This document shows, piece by piece, positions 25,421 through 36,192 of a stretch of 64,000 nt of DNA; the stretch's first letter is position 1, and each line of letters begins with the position of its first letter. The notes below the pieces were generated by a model. It did no database searches and was not told where the DNA came from. It was given only the letters and a program-made list of their open reading frames with translations. This stretch comes from Arabidopsis thaliana (taxonomy: Eukaryota > Streptophyta > Magnoliopsida > Brassicales > Brassicaceae): the NCBI RefSeq assembly GCF_000001735.4, contig NC_003076.8, positions 21,889,835 through 21,953,834 of the forward strand, read 5' to 3'. The translations under genes were made by a program, and so were the position numbers.

Positions 25421-25872
25421 TTAATTTCTTCTTAAATTGACGACATTTTTTACGAATTTGTATAATAATGTAATATAGAGGGAAAGAAAAAAAAACAAAT
25501 TGTGTGAAAATAATTTTCTTATGTAACTTTATAAAGATCACAACTCTTTTTTGTTTGGATCCAAAATTTAGAAGGAGCATTAAGGATTCTAGAAAACTTT
25601 TTGTTATCAATGCTAACATATCTTGGTCAATCCCATGTCTTTTATATATGAAAGAAAAATCGCATTCTTGCTTTGTGGATTTGGATCACTAGAGTCAACA
25701 AGCAGTTTTTTTTTTCATAAACGAGTTGATGAATTTATAGAAATAAAATAAAATTGAACAAAGACAAATCTATTACAACTTTGAGGAAGAGACAAGACAC
25801 TAATAACGACTTCATGGTCTAGTTCCTTATTTTACCTTATTTGTGACATATTTTCTTTATAATGAAATTGTT

Positions 25873-27216
25873 TCATTCAAGATTTGTATCGTTGACTATA
25901 TTCTGCAAAGTTTCAACAAATTCATCGGTGTAACCGGTTAATAATCCAGGACTAACCAAAACCTCCTTTAATTTAGCGTGGTTCCTCCTCACCAGATTCC
26001 CTAACTCACTATCTTTGTCCATCACCGAGGTGATCGCAACACTTAAGCTCTCTTTCGAGAACCATCCTGTTTCTTCTCTTTTCACTTCCACCGAAACCTC
26101 GAGTTCCTCACTCATCAATCTAGTGTTGAGAATTTGATCACACAAATATGGAAGCAAGACTATTTGACAATCACTCACTAGAGACTCCCACATTGATCCA
26201 AACCCACAATGGGTCACAAAGCAGCCTACTGATGGATGAGCCAATATCAATGGTTGCTGCACCCATTCTCCCCAAACTACTCCATGATTCTTCACCCTCT
26301 CCTCAAACCCTTCTGGCAACGCTTCTTGGATCGTCTTTGCGCCTTTTGGTGGTTTTACCGCTACGAGAAACGGTAAACCAGTGAGCTCCATTCCTAAACA
26401 GAGTTCTTGGAATTGATCCTTCTCTAGAGTGATTTGACTTCCCAATGCACAATATATTACCGAGCCGGGTTTGAACTGATTCAGCCAGTGATTCCATCGA
26501 TCTTCGAGTGGTCTACTGTTATCTGGCTCTGGAAGCATTGGACCTGTCAAAAGAACCTTCCTCTGGTATTGACGCTCTATATAGTCGCAGAATTTACCTT
26601 CGATTTCTTTACAAGTCCTAATTGAGATAAAATCACAATTCTTTAGACCTGTTGTTATCCGGTAATGAAGCCTCTCGTAGAAGATGGAAAAAGTCAACAA
26701 AGCGTGAGCATCGTGTCCACGGTACAACACTTTTGACGAAGGATAGCCAGGTGGAGGAACTCCTAATTCACCACCTGGTACAAGTTCATGAGCTATGGAG
26801 TTAGCTGATATCACAAAGTATATCACACTCTTGACTCTGTGTTCTTTCGCCATTTCCGGAACCCAATAAGCAGTATCGAAAAAGATCAGGTCTGGTCTCA
26901 AAGCACGAACCGCGGCTTCGACCTGATCGCGAGTGAGATCCATGGCTGCGGTAAGAAACTTCCCCAACGAGATGGGGATGTCCGAGGCGGTCTCCGCGCC
27001 AGCAGGTAGGCCATCAACATGGGGAATAGTAAGAGAATGAAAGATGATCCTGTCTGGAAACAGATTGTGATGTTCCAACTGTTTTTGAGCTTTCTTAGGC
27101 AGCAAGAAAGTAACCCTATGACCTTTAGCAGCTAGCTTGTTGGCTAGATGCAAGTATGGAGTCATATGACCAAAAGCGAACCATGGGAACATAAAAGCGT
27201 GAAAATTTTGGCCCAT
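25873..27216 (-). CDS. UGT79B9: UDP-glycosyltransferase, UGT79B family
   Basis: Single-exon minus-strand frame of 447 aa. I recognise it as AT5G53990, which I remember as UGT79B9. GT-B fold, family GT1. The N-terminal acceptor half begins [20 protein letters not shown], with catalytic His17 and partner Asp114 (FFDTAYW). The 44-residue PSPG box runs from W318 to Q361, with [14 protein letters not shown] and the final D-Q. The HCGFGSMWE form is typical of glycosyltransferases that add sugar to a sugar already on a flavonoid or other glycoside. Donor and acceptor cannot be read from the sequence. It is 60-70% alike by eye to UGT79B6 nearby and lies in the same orientation. Confidence 0.93.
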   Translation of the reverse strand: MGQNFHAFMFPWFAFGHMTPYLHLANKLAAKGHRVTFLLPKKAQKQLEHHNLFPDRIIFHSLTIPHVDGLPAGAETASDIPISLGKFLTAAMDLTRDQVEAAVRALRPDLIFFDTAYWVPEMAKEHRVKSVIYFVISANSIAHELVPGGELGVPPPGYPSSKVLYRGHDAHALLTFSIFYERLHYRITTGLKNCDFISIRTCKEIEGKFCDYIERQYQRKVLLTGPMLPEPDNSRPLEDRWNHWLNQFKPGSVIYCALGSQITLEKDQFQELCLGMELTGLPFLVAVKPPKGAKTIQEALPEGFEERVKNHGVVWGEWVQQPLILAHPSVGCFVTHCGFGSMWESLVSDCQIVLLPYLCDQILNTRLMSEELEVSVEVKREETGWFSKESLSVAITSVMDKDSELGNLVRRNHAKLKEVLVSPGLLTGYTDEFVETLQNIVNDTNLE

Positions 27217-27941
27217 TTTTATTTCCTAAATTCTCGAAACAAGTTGAACACAAAAAAAGCAAAGGTGTCAAAGAGAGCTTAAAGAAGAAATTTTTGCTGT
27301 GTTTCAATTTTCAAATCATAAGCATCTTTGTTTTTCTTGCTTAAAAACTTCTGCGATTAAGAAAGCCCCTATATTTAGCTTTGAGAATGTGCTCGTGGAA
27401 GTCTTTGAAGGGTGTTTTAGGTTTATTTATTAGTGAGGGTTGGTGGTTTAGTTGGTGAAAGTAGTGGTTAACATGTGTTAAAATGACCTTTGTTTTTATT
27501 AGAAAAGTTGTCTGATCTAAACATTAATGTAATGTAATGCCTCGAAGAAATACAATGCTGCGTGTCAAAAAGTCAAAAGTAATCGATCTTATGATAATAT
27601 GGCATACCAGGTTTGATGACGCGTGTTAATCTGAACCAGATCAGCCTGGCCAAAACATTAGTCAAACGTGAGATGAAGAAAAACAAAGACAAAAACAAAC
27701 ACTCAAGGCAGGTTGTTCGTTTAACCTTCTAACGTCACTATTAGGTTCAAAATCTTTTAGAAAGATCGTCTAACAACACTTACACATACCCAAATGAGGG
27801 TTTGATATTATTGGCAACACAACACAAATGATATATCACGTTCCAACAAAGAAGCAAACGGGATCTTATTTCAAGGATCAAGTAACTAAAGAGACATGTG
27901 TATTTTGAATATCAAAAGCAGACTGATCAATGTTTTTAACT
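27217..27941. other. intergenic, UGT79B9 promoter
   Basis: Contains the leader and promoter of the minus-strand UGT79B9 gene and the 3' end of the oxygenase gene. No other feature seen. Confidence 0.5.
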
Positions 27942-29230
27942 TCAGATCATTGCAGCTTCGATCGGTCTTCGACCTTGTTGATAGTAATCGAAGAAGTTTT
28001 TCTCAGACTTCTTAACTGCTTTGTACAACCTTGGTCTAGCCTCAGACACAAGCCCATTTAAAGGTTGAATCTCTTTGTCTTCATCAGCATTACAAAATGT
28101 TGCCACATATATCCTTTCCTTTTTTCCGTTAAGCACCACTCTATGAACCGGACTCTTGTATATTCCATTGCTCATTACCTGAACATGCATAAGAGATTTC
28201 TATCAAATCTTCACCAATTAACTTCAACTATCATAGAAACATATATATACATGATTGATTACCTCCATAGTATCTCCTACATTGATCAGAATTGTATGAG
28301 GGAGAATTGAAGCTTTATACCACTTCCCATCTTTGAGGAACTGAAGTCCTTCTACATTTTTGTCGGGTAGGATAAGAGTAAAGGCTGAGCCATCAGAATG
28401 CGGTTTTAGCCCAAGAACCTTGTCCGGCCTCGGACATGGAGGGTAGATGTTGAATCTTGTCTCCAACGTAGCATTTTCACCATGCATCTCTAGAAAGCAA
28501 TTATCTTCCAACTCCAACGATCTAGCTAATGCCTTGAAGAATTTCTCAACCACTAACTGTTGCTTCATTGTGTATTCATGTAAAGTTTCCCTAAAGAAAC
28601 GATTTTAAAATCACAGATTTACAGTCTAAAGGAAACTGAAATCTATGCATGGATGATCCTATGGATTTTACCTAAATCCGCTTGGATTTTCAGGCCAGAA
28701 TTTAAGCTGTCGTTGATCTTCAGGGTACGTAATGAGGTACAAGCGGTCGACCCAATCGAGAACTTGATCATCAGACAGAATCATGTCGTTTCCAAATCCT
28801 TGAAAACTACTTATCTCTCTTGCGTACTTCTGTTTCTCTTTGGTCGGAAGTACAAAGAACTGCTTCGTTAGCTCGTGAATCTTGTCGAGCAAGGCTTCTG
28901 AAATTCCATGATTCATCACCTACGAGATATAAAATTTCTTCGATGATTTTTTAAGACTATATGATCATCACTAAGAGGGTCAAAAACTTAAACCTGAACA
29001 ACGCCCCATGTAGAGATCGCCGAGTGAAGTTTACTCAACTCTTCTCGACCGTCGTCAGAAGAAGAGAAAAGGAGATTAAGATCGATGATCGAAATTTTCA
29101 TCTCTGGCAACAAACCATTGAAAGGTTGATCACCTTCGCCGTCGCCGGTGGGTGTGTAGAGGTATCTTTCCGGTAGTTTTTCGCCAGCTGCGACCACCTC
29201 TTGGACTGTCTTCAACTTTGGTTTCTCCAT
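27942..29230 (-). CDS. 2-oxoglutarate/Fe(II)-dependent oxygenase (DOXC class)
   Basis: Four coding exons on the minus strand: 28994-29230, 28672-28919, 28263-28590, 27942-28178. They give 349 aa, probably AT5G54000. An N-terminal DIOX_N region holds the GVVQV-MNHGIS segment, and the C-terminal jelly roll holds NIYPPCPRPD and GLKPHSDGSAFTLIL. The iron ligands are H226, D228 and H283 (SPVHRV). The basic residue for 2-oxoglutarate is R293, but the usual R-x-S motif reads R-I-Y here, so the Ser that normally helps bind the cosubstrate is replaced by Tyr295. The family oxidises specialised metabolites (relatives of SRG1, flavonol synthase and similar). It sits between two flavonoid-type UGT genes on the same strand, which suggests but does not prove a related substrate. 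Confidence 0.93.
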
Positions 29231-29984
29231 TGTTTCGGAGGATCTTTGTTTGATGATCCTTTTGGTCAGAAGAACTTTTGTATTACACGTAGCTAGACAC
29301 GATCTTGAATTTATGGTCTTGCTTGGTATATCCAAACCCGGCCCAAAGATAAACACTATGATACGTAACATGACAAAAAATGCCGTTTCGTAACATTTAT
29401 CTCAAGAGAGAATTTAGTTTACAAACTAACAGTTATCCTCTCTTTTTTTTTTGTAGCTTTTGATTGTGGCCAAAATTTAAAGGACAATTAACAAATAGCA
29501 AAAAAAAACTAAAAATATATATTTTTCTTGGTAAGAAACTAAAAGATATCTTTGATATTAAGAAAATACACTATGCTTAGTATATAATGTTACTTAATAT
29601 ATATTTAGAGTTTAGGGTTGATGTCAACAAACCTAAATTTAAGTATGTCTCGGCTATAAATATTTTTTTGCATTACTCCCAAAGTTTTATTATATATTTC
29701 TTTTTTAACACCAAAAGAATTAGAAGCAAATCTTTTTTGTAAGGCAATCTACCTAATTTCCATCTCAAATTGAGTCATCTACCTATTTCACCCAAAACAT
29801 TTATTCAAAAATAGTAATATATCAAGATGAGTTCAATCAGGTTATATTTGATGATATAAAATTATTTCCTAGCTAGTAAGTGAAGCTTGAACAGAACATA
29901 GACGAGAAACGAACAACTACTTGGTGGTCTACTTTTTTTACCGTTATGACTCTTATCGATCAAAGCTGCTCTTTACAAAGTTTT
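29231..29984. other. intergenic between oxygenase and UGT79B6
   Basis: AT-rich spacer with the leader of the oxygenase gene. The last ~80 bp before the UGT79B6 stop contain a CTACTTGGTGGTCTA block that matches the 3' flanks of UGT79B9 and the 24.9-kb relic, showing that the 3' flank was copied with the gene. Confidence 0.5.
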
Positions 29985-31346
29985 TCATTCAAGATTTATA
30001 TTTTGGACTAGTTTCTCCAATGCTTCTACGAACTTATTAAGATAACCACTCATTAGTCCATGACGAAGCAGAGACTCCTTCCACTTTACGTGGTTCCTCC
30101 TCGCCCAATTCCCGAGCTCGCTATCTCTGTCCATCACAGACCTGACCGCACCGCTCAAGCTCTCCTTCGAAAACCATCCCGTTTCCTCTCTTTTCACCTC
30201 TACCGAGACCTTGAGTTCCTCGCTCATCAGTCTTGTGTTCAATATTTGCTCACCCAAATGTGGAATAAACACTATTTGGCAGTCATTCACTAGAGCCTCC
30301 CACATTGACCCGAAACCACAATGGCTCACAAAGCAGCCTATTGATGGATGAGCTAATATCAATGGTTGCTGCACCCATCCTCCCCAAACCACTCCACGTG
30401 CTTTAACCCTCTCTTCAAACCCTTTTGGTAAGGCTTCTTGGATTGTCGATGAACCTTTTGGTGGCTTTACCGCTACAAGAAATGGTAAACCTGTCAGCTC
30501 CATTCCTAAACAGAGTTCTTGGAATTGATCCTTTTCAAGAATGATTTGGCTGCCCAATGCACAATATATTACTGATCCCGGATCGAACTTGCTAAGCCAC
30601 TGACGCCATTGATCTTCTAGCGGTTTGCTATTGTCCGGCTCAGGAAGCATTGGACCTGTCAAGAGAACTTTTCTTTGAAATTGGTTTTCGATGAAATCGC
30701 AGAACTTTCCTTCCATTTCTTGGCATGTCCTTATCGAAATGACATCGCAGTTCTTAAGTCCTATCATGATCCGTTCGTAAAAACTAGTTCCATCTCCAAA
30801 CGGATAGGAGAGGAACGACAAACTGTTGGTTTCGTGTCCCCGAAGCAACACCTTGGAGGAAGGGTATCCCGGTGGAGTACTACCCAAGTCATCTTGACTA
30901 CGACCAGGGACGAACGAAATAGCTACACATGCTGCAGAAATCGTTATGAAATTGACACTCTTGACTCCATACTCTCTAGCTATTTCCGGAATCCAGTGAG
31001 CAAAATCGAAGAAAATCAGATCCGGTTTACCAACAGAAACTGCTTCTTTGACCTGAATGCGTGTCCGATCCATAGCCGAGGCGAGAAAACTGCCTAACGA
31101 GATCGGGATATCCGAGGTTGTCTCAGCACCATCAGGGAGGCCATCTACAGATGGGATGGTAAGAGTCTGAAAGACAATGCAGTCTGGGAAGAGATTGAGA
31201 GATTCAAGTTGCTTTCGAGCTTTCTTGGGGAGCAAGAAAGTTATTTTGTGGTCTTTCTCCGCTAGTTTGTTAGCCAGATGCAAAAATGCAGTCATGTGAC
31301 CAAAACCAAACCATGGGAACATAAAAGCATGAAACTTTGACCCCAT
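29985..31346 (-). CDS. UGT79B6: UGT79B6 flavonol 3-O-glucoside 2''-O-glucosyltransferase
   Basis: Single-exon frame of 453 aa, recognised as AT5G54010 (UGT79B6). GT1 family, GT-B fold, with catalytic His17 in FGFGHMTA and its Asp partner in FFDFAHW. The PSPG box has [14 protein letters not shown] and ends E-Q. From published work as I recall, the enzyme adds the 2'' glucose in pollen-specific flavonol sophorosides. It is the nearest relative of UGT79B9 in the window. Its first exon and 5' flank were copied into the relic at 43.2-43.5 kb. Confidence 0.95.
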   Translation of the reverse strand: MGSKFHAFMFPWFGFGHMTAFLHLANKLAEKDHKITFLLPKKARKQLESLNLFPDCIVFQTLTIPSVDGLPDGAETTSDIPISLGSFLASAMDRTRIQVKEAVSVGKPDLIFFDFAHWIPEIAREYGVKSVNFITISAACVAISFVPGRSQDDLGSTPPGYPSSKVLLRGHETNSLSFLSYPFGDGTSFYERIMIGLKNCDVISIRTCQEMEGKFCDFIENQFQRKVLLTGPMLPEPDNSKPLEDQWRQWLSKFDPGSVIYCALGSQIILEKDQFQELCLGMELTGLPFLVAVKPPKGSSTIQEALPKGFEERVKARGVVWGGWVQQPLILAHPSIGCFVSHCGFGSMWEALVNDCQIVFIPHLGEQILNTRLMSEELKVSVEVKREETGWFSKESLSGAVRSVMDRDSELGNWARRNHVKWKESLLRHGLMSGYLNKFVEALEKLVQNINLE

Positions 31347-32029
31347 ATATGTTCTTCGGGGAAAATAAAATAAAATATGTTCTTATGTTCCTCTGTTTTT
31401 ATCCTTATAGTCTTGTTCTTAAGGTTCTTGTGTTTCTGTTTGTGAGAATTCTGTTTCAGATTACCTGAAGTTTAGGAGAGTACTGGTTTAAATTGAATGA
31501 GTCAAGTCTGTTACGAAAATATCCCAAATTGTTTTTTTGATTACTAATTTACTATCTATTTAAGTTATGTTAATAATCCTTTCTTTTTTTCGCCAGTTGT
31601 TTATATTCTGTAGTTTCCTTTTGTTATGTAAGTTCCGGAAATTATTCCCTAATCTATGGTAGATCATCTAGCTTCCGAAAGCTAACCCCCAACTTATGGA
31701 AATTGCAAAGATCATGACATTCAAGGTTTGTTACGAATAAAACTGCAACTAAAGAGATTATGTTATGTGATTCTTTGTTTTTTTAGGTCCACAACGGTTA
31801 TGAATAAATATTCTCATTATTCATAATCCGACGTAAAAGAACAATAAGTATGGCATCAAATATTCTTAAAACCCAATTATATTCTCAATAAAAATTACCA
31901 TGCGAGACAAATAAAAATAATAATTGGAAATGGTTCTTAACAGAAAATGTTGAAAGACTTTTAAAGCACACTGTTTTACAATTTAGACAGAGAATGTAAA
32001 ACATGAATTCGAATAGTAACAACTAGACC
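31347..32029. other. UGT-DC1 spacer (UGT79B6 promoter)
   Basis: The spacer between the UGT79B6 start and the stop of the next DC1 gene. It aligns with 43290-43828 at many blocks (GAGAGTACTGGT, TGTAGTTTCCTTTTGTTAT, AATGTTGAAAGACTTTTAA). It is therefore part of a duplicated two-gene block. Confidence 0.7.
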
Positions 32030-33700
32030 TTATGAGCAGTCTATTGAACAAGCGTGTGATGCAGGTTCTTCTTCTGTACTCCTTATGAAGAAAGGGTTCT
32101 TGCAACGAACTTTACAACCACTGCAGAGAGGTCGAGTAGCCTCATTGTTTGGACATATTTCAACATCAGGTTCTGGGATTCCTAGCTTCAAATAATATAA
32201 ATCTCCAAGTACACAATCAATATGAAGACTAAGCCCACACTCATCACAAGTATAATAACATACACTCGGATCTGTCTTCGTCTCACAAATATCGCACCAC
32301 AAGTCGCCGGAATCGTTTACGGAAGAACCTTGACATAGTGACAAAAAATGATCATCACACCTGTGTTTTACCTTTCTTGGTAAAGTAGTGCACCTCATGC
32401 ATAAAGAGTAATCATCACAAACCGTACAACTTAAGGGATCATGATCTATTTTTGTGCCACAAGCCTGACATTGTCTGGAACTTTGCAACGTAAAGTATAA
32501 GGGATGTTGATGGAGATCATGGTGAAACGGTTCTGATACAGAGCTACACCGAACATCATACTTAATACTTTTAACGAGGTATCTACAAAGCCCATCATGA
32601 CACGCGTATATGAAGCCATCAGTGTGGGTTTGACAAGCAATACACGTATAAAAGAAATTGTCTGATCGACGAAAACGTGTGAATGAAACCTCTAGAGAGA
32701 GTTTATGGTTGTGCAATAAATGTCGCATCTTCCGAGGAAGATTAGCACACTTTTCATGAAGTATGAAATCACATTCCAGGCATCTGTAGCATGGATCCCC
32801 GTCGATGGCAAGAACACAACACCGACAACGCATGTTAACATTATCTGTAACATAATTCTCATCCAATCTGAGAACATGCTCTTCATGACAAAAATGAACG
32901 ATATCTCCCTTTTCATTAACTACCTTGAATGGATCTTCTATTTCTTCTTCTTCTTCGGGCACATCTTCGAGCTCTAACCCATCCCACACTTCTCTTCTTG
33001 TTGCACACCTTGAATGAACGGCATAACTAGGACAACGAGAGCATTCATAACCTCCGTAGGCCCAATTAATCTTCTTCCGACAAACTCCACACTCTTTATC
33101 TCCTTCTCCTTGACCAAGATGAAAGGTATGATTTATGCGATGGTCATGACGGTTTATGCTTATGACGCGTGGTAGTTTCTCAATACAATATTTATGGACC
33201 ATCAAATTGCATTCAAGACAAACATAAGGATTGCGGTCGTCTTCCACACCACATGCATTACAAGTAAAGGTGACTAACCTTAACAAGAGGGTGAGGCTAT
33301 GCTTGTGGTGCTTTGGTTGATAAATTGTGAGTGGTGGTGGATCTTTCACACATTCTCTACCCACGCTTATGTTGCATATCGTGCACCGGAAATGCTTTAA
33401 CTTAAGCTTGCTTCGACAAAAATGACAAAAGTGGTCATCTGTACTGTCAACTAATGGTGTCTTAGCCCGGCGGAAGATCTTGAGAACGTGATTGCAGATA
33501 AATTGCTGGCTGAAGAAGCTGTCAGCCCATTCTTTGTGAAACGTCAAGCTGCACTCCTTGCAGTGATAGCAGTTGTATATGCCATTTCTTAGCTTCGGGA
33601 TAGATAATATGGAGCGGAAAGTGTAAGACTCAAAAGTACCACATGATAAAGGATGATGATGAAACGGAAGGGTAACTTCTTCGTGGTCAGTAGAAGACAT
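32030..33700 (-). CDS. DC1 (Cys/His-rich C1) domain protein 1
   Basis: Single-exon minus-strand gene. The start is taken at MSSTD (33700) because all four paralogues here begin near that point; the frame is open to 33796. Product 556 aa, probably AT5G54020. Several DC1 modules follow one another, each with paired CxxC and HxxC motifs spaced like zinc-binding C1 domains; examples are CNACGVEDDRNPYVCLECNLMVH and CRCCVLAI-CYRC-CDFILHEKC. An acidic linker (EDVPEEEEEIEDPFKV) separates the N- and C-terminal module groups. There is no kinase or TIR domain. The DC1 family is greatly expanded in Arabidopsis and mostly uncharacterised, with roles suggested in stress and pollen or root growth. It is the first of four tandem copies. 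Confidence 0.9.
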   Translation of the reverse strand: MSSTDHEEVTLPFHHHPLSCGTFESYTFRSILSIPKLRNGIYNCYHCKECSLTFHKEWADSFFSQQFICNHVLKIFRRAKTPLVDSTDDHFCHFCRSKLKLKHFRCTICNISVGRECVKDPPPLTIYQPKHHKHSLTLLLRLVTFTCNACGVEDDRNPYVCLECNLMVHKYCIEKLPRVISINRHDHRINHTFHLGQGEGDKECGVCRKKINWAYGGYECSRCPSYAVHSRCATRREVWDGLELEDVPEEEEEIEDPFKVVNEKGDIVHFCHEEHVLRLDENYVTDNVNMRCRCCVLAIDGDPCYRCLECDFILHEKCANLPRKMRHLLHNHKLSLEVSFTRFRRSDNFFYTCIACQTHTDGFIYACHDGLCRYLVKSIKYDVRCSSVSEPFHHDLHQHPLYFTLQSSRQCQACGTKIDHDPLSCTVCDDYSLCMRCTTLPRKVKHRCDDHFLSLCQGSSVNDSGDLWCDICETKTDPSVCYYTCDECGLSLHIDCVLGDLYYLKLGIPEPDVEICPNNEATRPLCSGCKVRCKNPFFIRSTEEEPASHACSIDCS

Positions 33701-33882
33701 TGCTTTCAAATTAAAAAAGAAACAAAGCATAAGTTGAGTTTCAGTTTTTTCTCTTTCTAAAGAGAGCTGTTCTTTATGTATACTTAAGGAACTCATAAAT
33801 TCATTCTAATGGTAATTGAACGGCCGACCAGCTAATTTTGTTTTTTTTGAAAAAATCAAACATAAGCCAACTAATAATAATG

Positions 33883-33973
33883 TATGACCTTCCAGTCACT
33901 TGCTACGATTAGCCAACGTGGTAACGTGCCCACAACTTTAGATTCCCAAAGTCGTCGCCTTCTACAGAATTTG
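33883..33973 (-). repeat. DC1-upstream repeat copy 1
   Basis: About 90-bp element starting TATGACCTTCCA and ending ..GTCGTCGCCTT..CAGAATTTG, with an AGCCAACGT core. Located about 180 bp before the first DC1 start. Confidence 0.7.
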
Positions 33974-34214
33974 TTAATAAAAATATATATTTGTTTGGTT
34001 TATTTTTGGCTACTCCCATTAGCCTATTGGACTCTTTCGGCATAAATTATTCACAGATCGTTGCGATCTGTCATCGACTTATGTAAGATTCTTGACATTT
34101 TGGTAGATGACAAATGGGTGGGTTTAAATATTCATACAAATTATTGAAACCACAATATGTACGTGGAAACAAAACAGCAGTAAAATAGTGATACACTGAC
34201 TAAAAATAATAGGA

Positions 34215-34330
34215 TATGACCTTCCAACCACTTGTTACGATTTAGCCAACGTAGTAACATGTAAGTCATCGTGCCTACAACTTCAGATTACCAAAGTCGT
34301 CGAACGTTGATCGCCTTGTTCAGAATTTGT
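34215..34330 (-). repeat. DC1-upstream repeat copy 2
   Basis: Same element as copy 1, with additional ACATGTAAGTCATCGTGCCTA in the middle; this longer form recurs in copies 3 to 6. Confidence 0.7.
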
Positions 34331-35139
34331 AATTAAATTAAATTATAACAATTTGATATAATATACAAGTTTGGTTTTCTTGACTTTCGGCACTAATAAT
34401 TAACAGATGATGGCGATTTGTCTCATGTAAGATTATTGACATTTTGGTAGATCTATTATATCACCTACCATACCAATGAATCTCCCTCGCTAACTCTATT
34501 TTGCCTTTTGTTTTTGTAAACATTTCGTGTACGGAAAATTCGACTTTCAAATATCACTAAAACCCCAATTTTATATCAATTTTGCAAAATTTTATGGGTG
34601 GCCTTTGCAACTGTCTACAAACACAACGTTAACGACATGATGCGGTTCAATAAGATTGACACGAGTCATCATAACGTTTTATAAGTTATAATAACACATG
34701 CATTATTGAAATGAATTCATGACTTCACAAGTTTCAACTTTCTATGTAATATATAAATGTATTTAATACTTTTTTGACCAATATTTTTTTTCAATATATT
34801 TTTCTATTGGTTAAACTAGTCATATTTAATGATTTTTTTTTATGTAAAAGAGATAAATTAAATGTGATTTTTTTTTATTTTCTAATTTTTGTGTAAAAAC
34901 CTTAAACTACAACTATATTGAAACGGAAGGAATAGTAAAGTTAAAGACATCCCAAAAATAGGGGTCTTAAATGTCTATTGGGGACACAATTCTCATTTTC
35001 AAGACACTTATATTTCTTTTTTTCCTTTCTTTATTCTTTTATATTAAAAAGTATGTATTTAAATATCCATACAAGTAACCAATGTGGATGCTCTTATATT
35101 CTCAATAAAAAAATAATTGCAAGACAAACAAAAAACAAA

Positions 35140-35626
35140 AAACATCTTTTCTTTTCTTTGCTTGTGTTTACAGTTCAACAATCTGGGCAGCTCTTGCGCA
35201 TGGTTTACTCAAGACGAGGTACACAACAGATTGGCCTACTATTCTAGATTATCTTTCGACTCATCGTTTCAGCCGGGTGGAAGAATTTCTCACAAAATAC
35301 ATAGTCCAAGCTACAGTCTATGCGATTTGGAGAGAAAGAAATAATCGAAGACATGGAGAGAATCCCCAAACCGCGCAACGCATTATTGGATGGGTGGATA
35401 AACAAATACGGAACAGAATTTCAGCGATTCGACTTGCAGGAGATAGGCGGTACGATGACGCCTTCCAATTTTGGCTCCAAGCCAAGATTTAGCTTATGCC
35501 ATTGTTTTGAAACTTATTTTTTTTCAGCTTTTTCTCAAATATTCGATGCACTAGTTGTAAAAATGTATATTTTTTCTTTTGAATATAATTTAACATTAGA
35601 TTCAAAAAAAAAAAAAAAAAAAAAAT
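35140..35626 (+). mobile_element. 5'-truncated LINE (3' end of ORF2 plus poly(A))
   Basis: One frame runs through about 35140-35492 and matches the C-terminal end of plant LINE ORF2 (WAALAHG..., then YIVQATVYAIWRERNNRRHG and IIGWVDKQIRNRISAI). It ends in a short 3' part and an A21-type poly(A) tract at about 35606-35626. The flanking sequence resumes the DC1 3' flank (TTGGAAAT..TTCTTAACAGAAAATG) seen at 31930, so the element landed inside that flank. Heavy 5' truncation is usual for LINE copies. Coding frame still open over ~117 codons suggests a fairly young insertion. Confidence 0.8.
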
Positions 35627-35724
35627 TGGAAATATTGTTCTTAACAGAAAATGTTGAAAGACTTATAAAGCACAATGTTTTACAATTTAGACAGAATGTA
35701 AAACATGAATTTGAGTAATTATAA

Positions 35725-36192
35725 CTAGTCCTCACTTGCGCAGGAGTATATTGAACAACTGTAGACAGCAGGTTCTTCATCAATAAACCTAAAGAAGAAG
35801 GGAAACTTGCAACGAAATCCACAATTGATGCAGAGAGGTCGAGTAGCACCATTGTTGGGATGTATTTCAACATCAGGTTCTGTGATTCCAAGCTTCATAT
35901 AATATAAATCTCCAAGTACACAATCAATATGGAGACTTAGCCCACACTCATCACAAGTGTAGTAACATACACTCGGGTCTGTCTTCGTCTCACAAATATC
36001 GCACCACAAGTAACCACTTTCGTTTCCATCACCTTGACTTAGTGATAGAAAATGATCATCACACTTATGTTTTACTTTTCTTGGTAAAGTAGCGCACCTC
36101 ATGCATAAAGAGTACCCCTCACAAATGGTACAATTTAAGGGATCATCCTTTATTTCTTTGTTACAAGCCTGACATCGTCTCGAACTTTGCAA
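35725..36192 (-). pseudogene. detached C-terminal part of DC1 gene 2
   Basis: 155-codon open frame matching the last ~150 residues of the other three DC1 proteins (RCQACNKEIKDDPLNC, then CDICETKTDPSVCYYTC and DECGLSLHIDCVLGD). It is separated from the upstream 419-aa frame only by a one-base deletion near 36201. It still has all its Cys and His residues, so the break is recent. It has no start of its own and is unlikely to be translated. Confidence 0.8.

Larger units (their letters stand above)
33701..35139. other. DC1 promoter spacer with lost-UGT flank
   Basis: Holds two copies of the DC1-upstream repeat (33883-33973, 34215-34330), each followed by a TAAGATT-TTGACATTTTGGTAGAT module. From 34538 to 34745 it matches the sequence just downstream of UGT79B1 (46865-47080) and of the 42.3-kb relic, up to the equivalent of the UGT stop codon. 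No UGT coding sequence remains, so this is the footprint of a lost UGT gene. No other gene. Confidence 0.65.

Noticed and set aside
26188-26200. TCCCACATT resembling the snRNA USE
   Set aside because: It is coding sequence conserved in all UGT copies (MWE region) with no TATA or RNA nearby.
33701-33796. Upstream extension of DC1 gene 1 (MSSLSIHKEQ...)
   Set aside because: Not shared by the paralogues; MSSTD at 33700 aligns with their starts.
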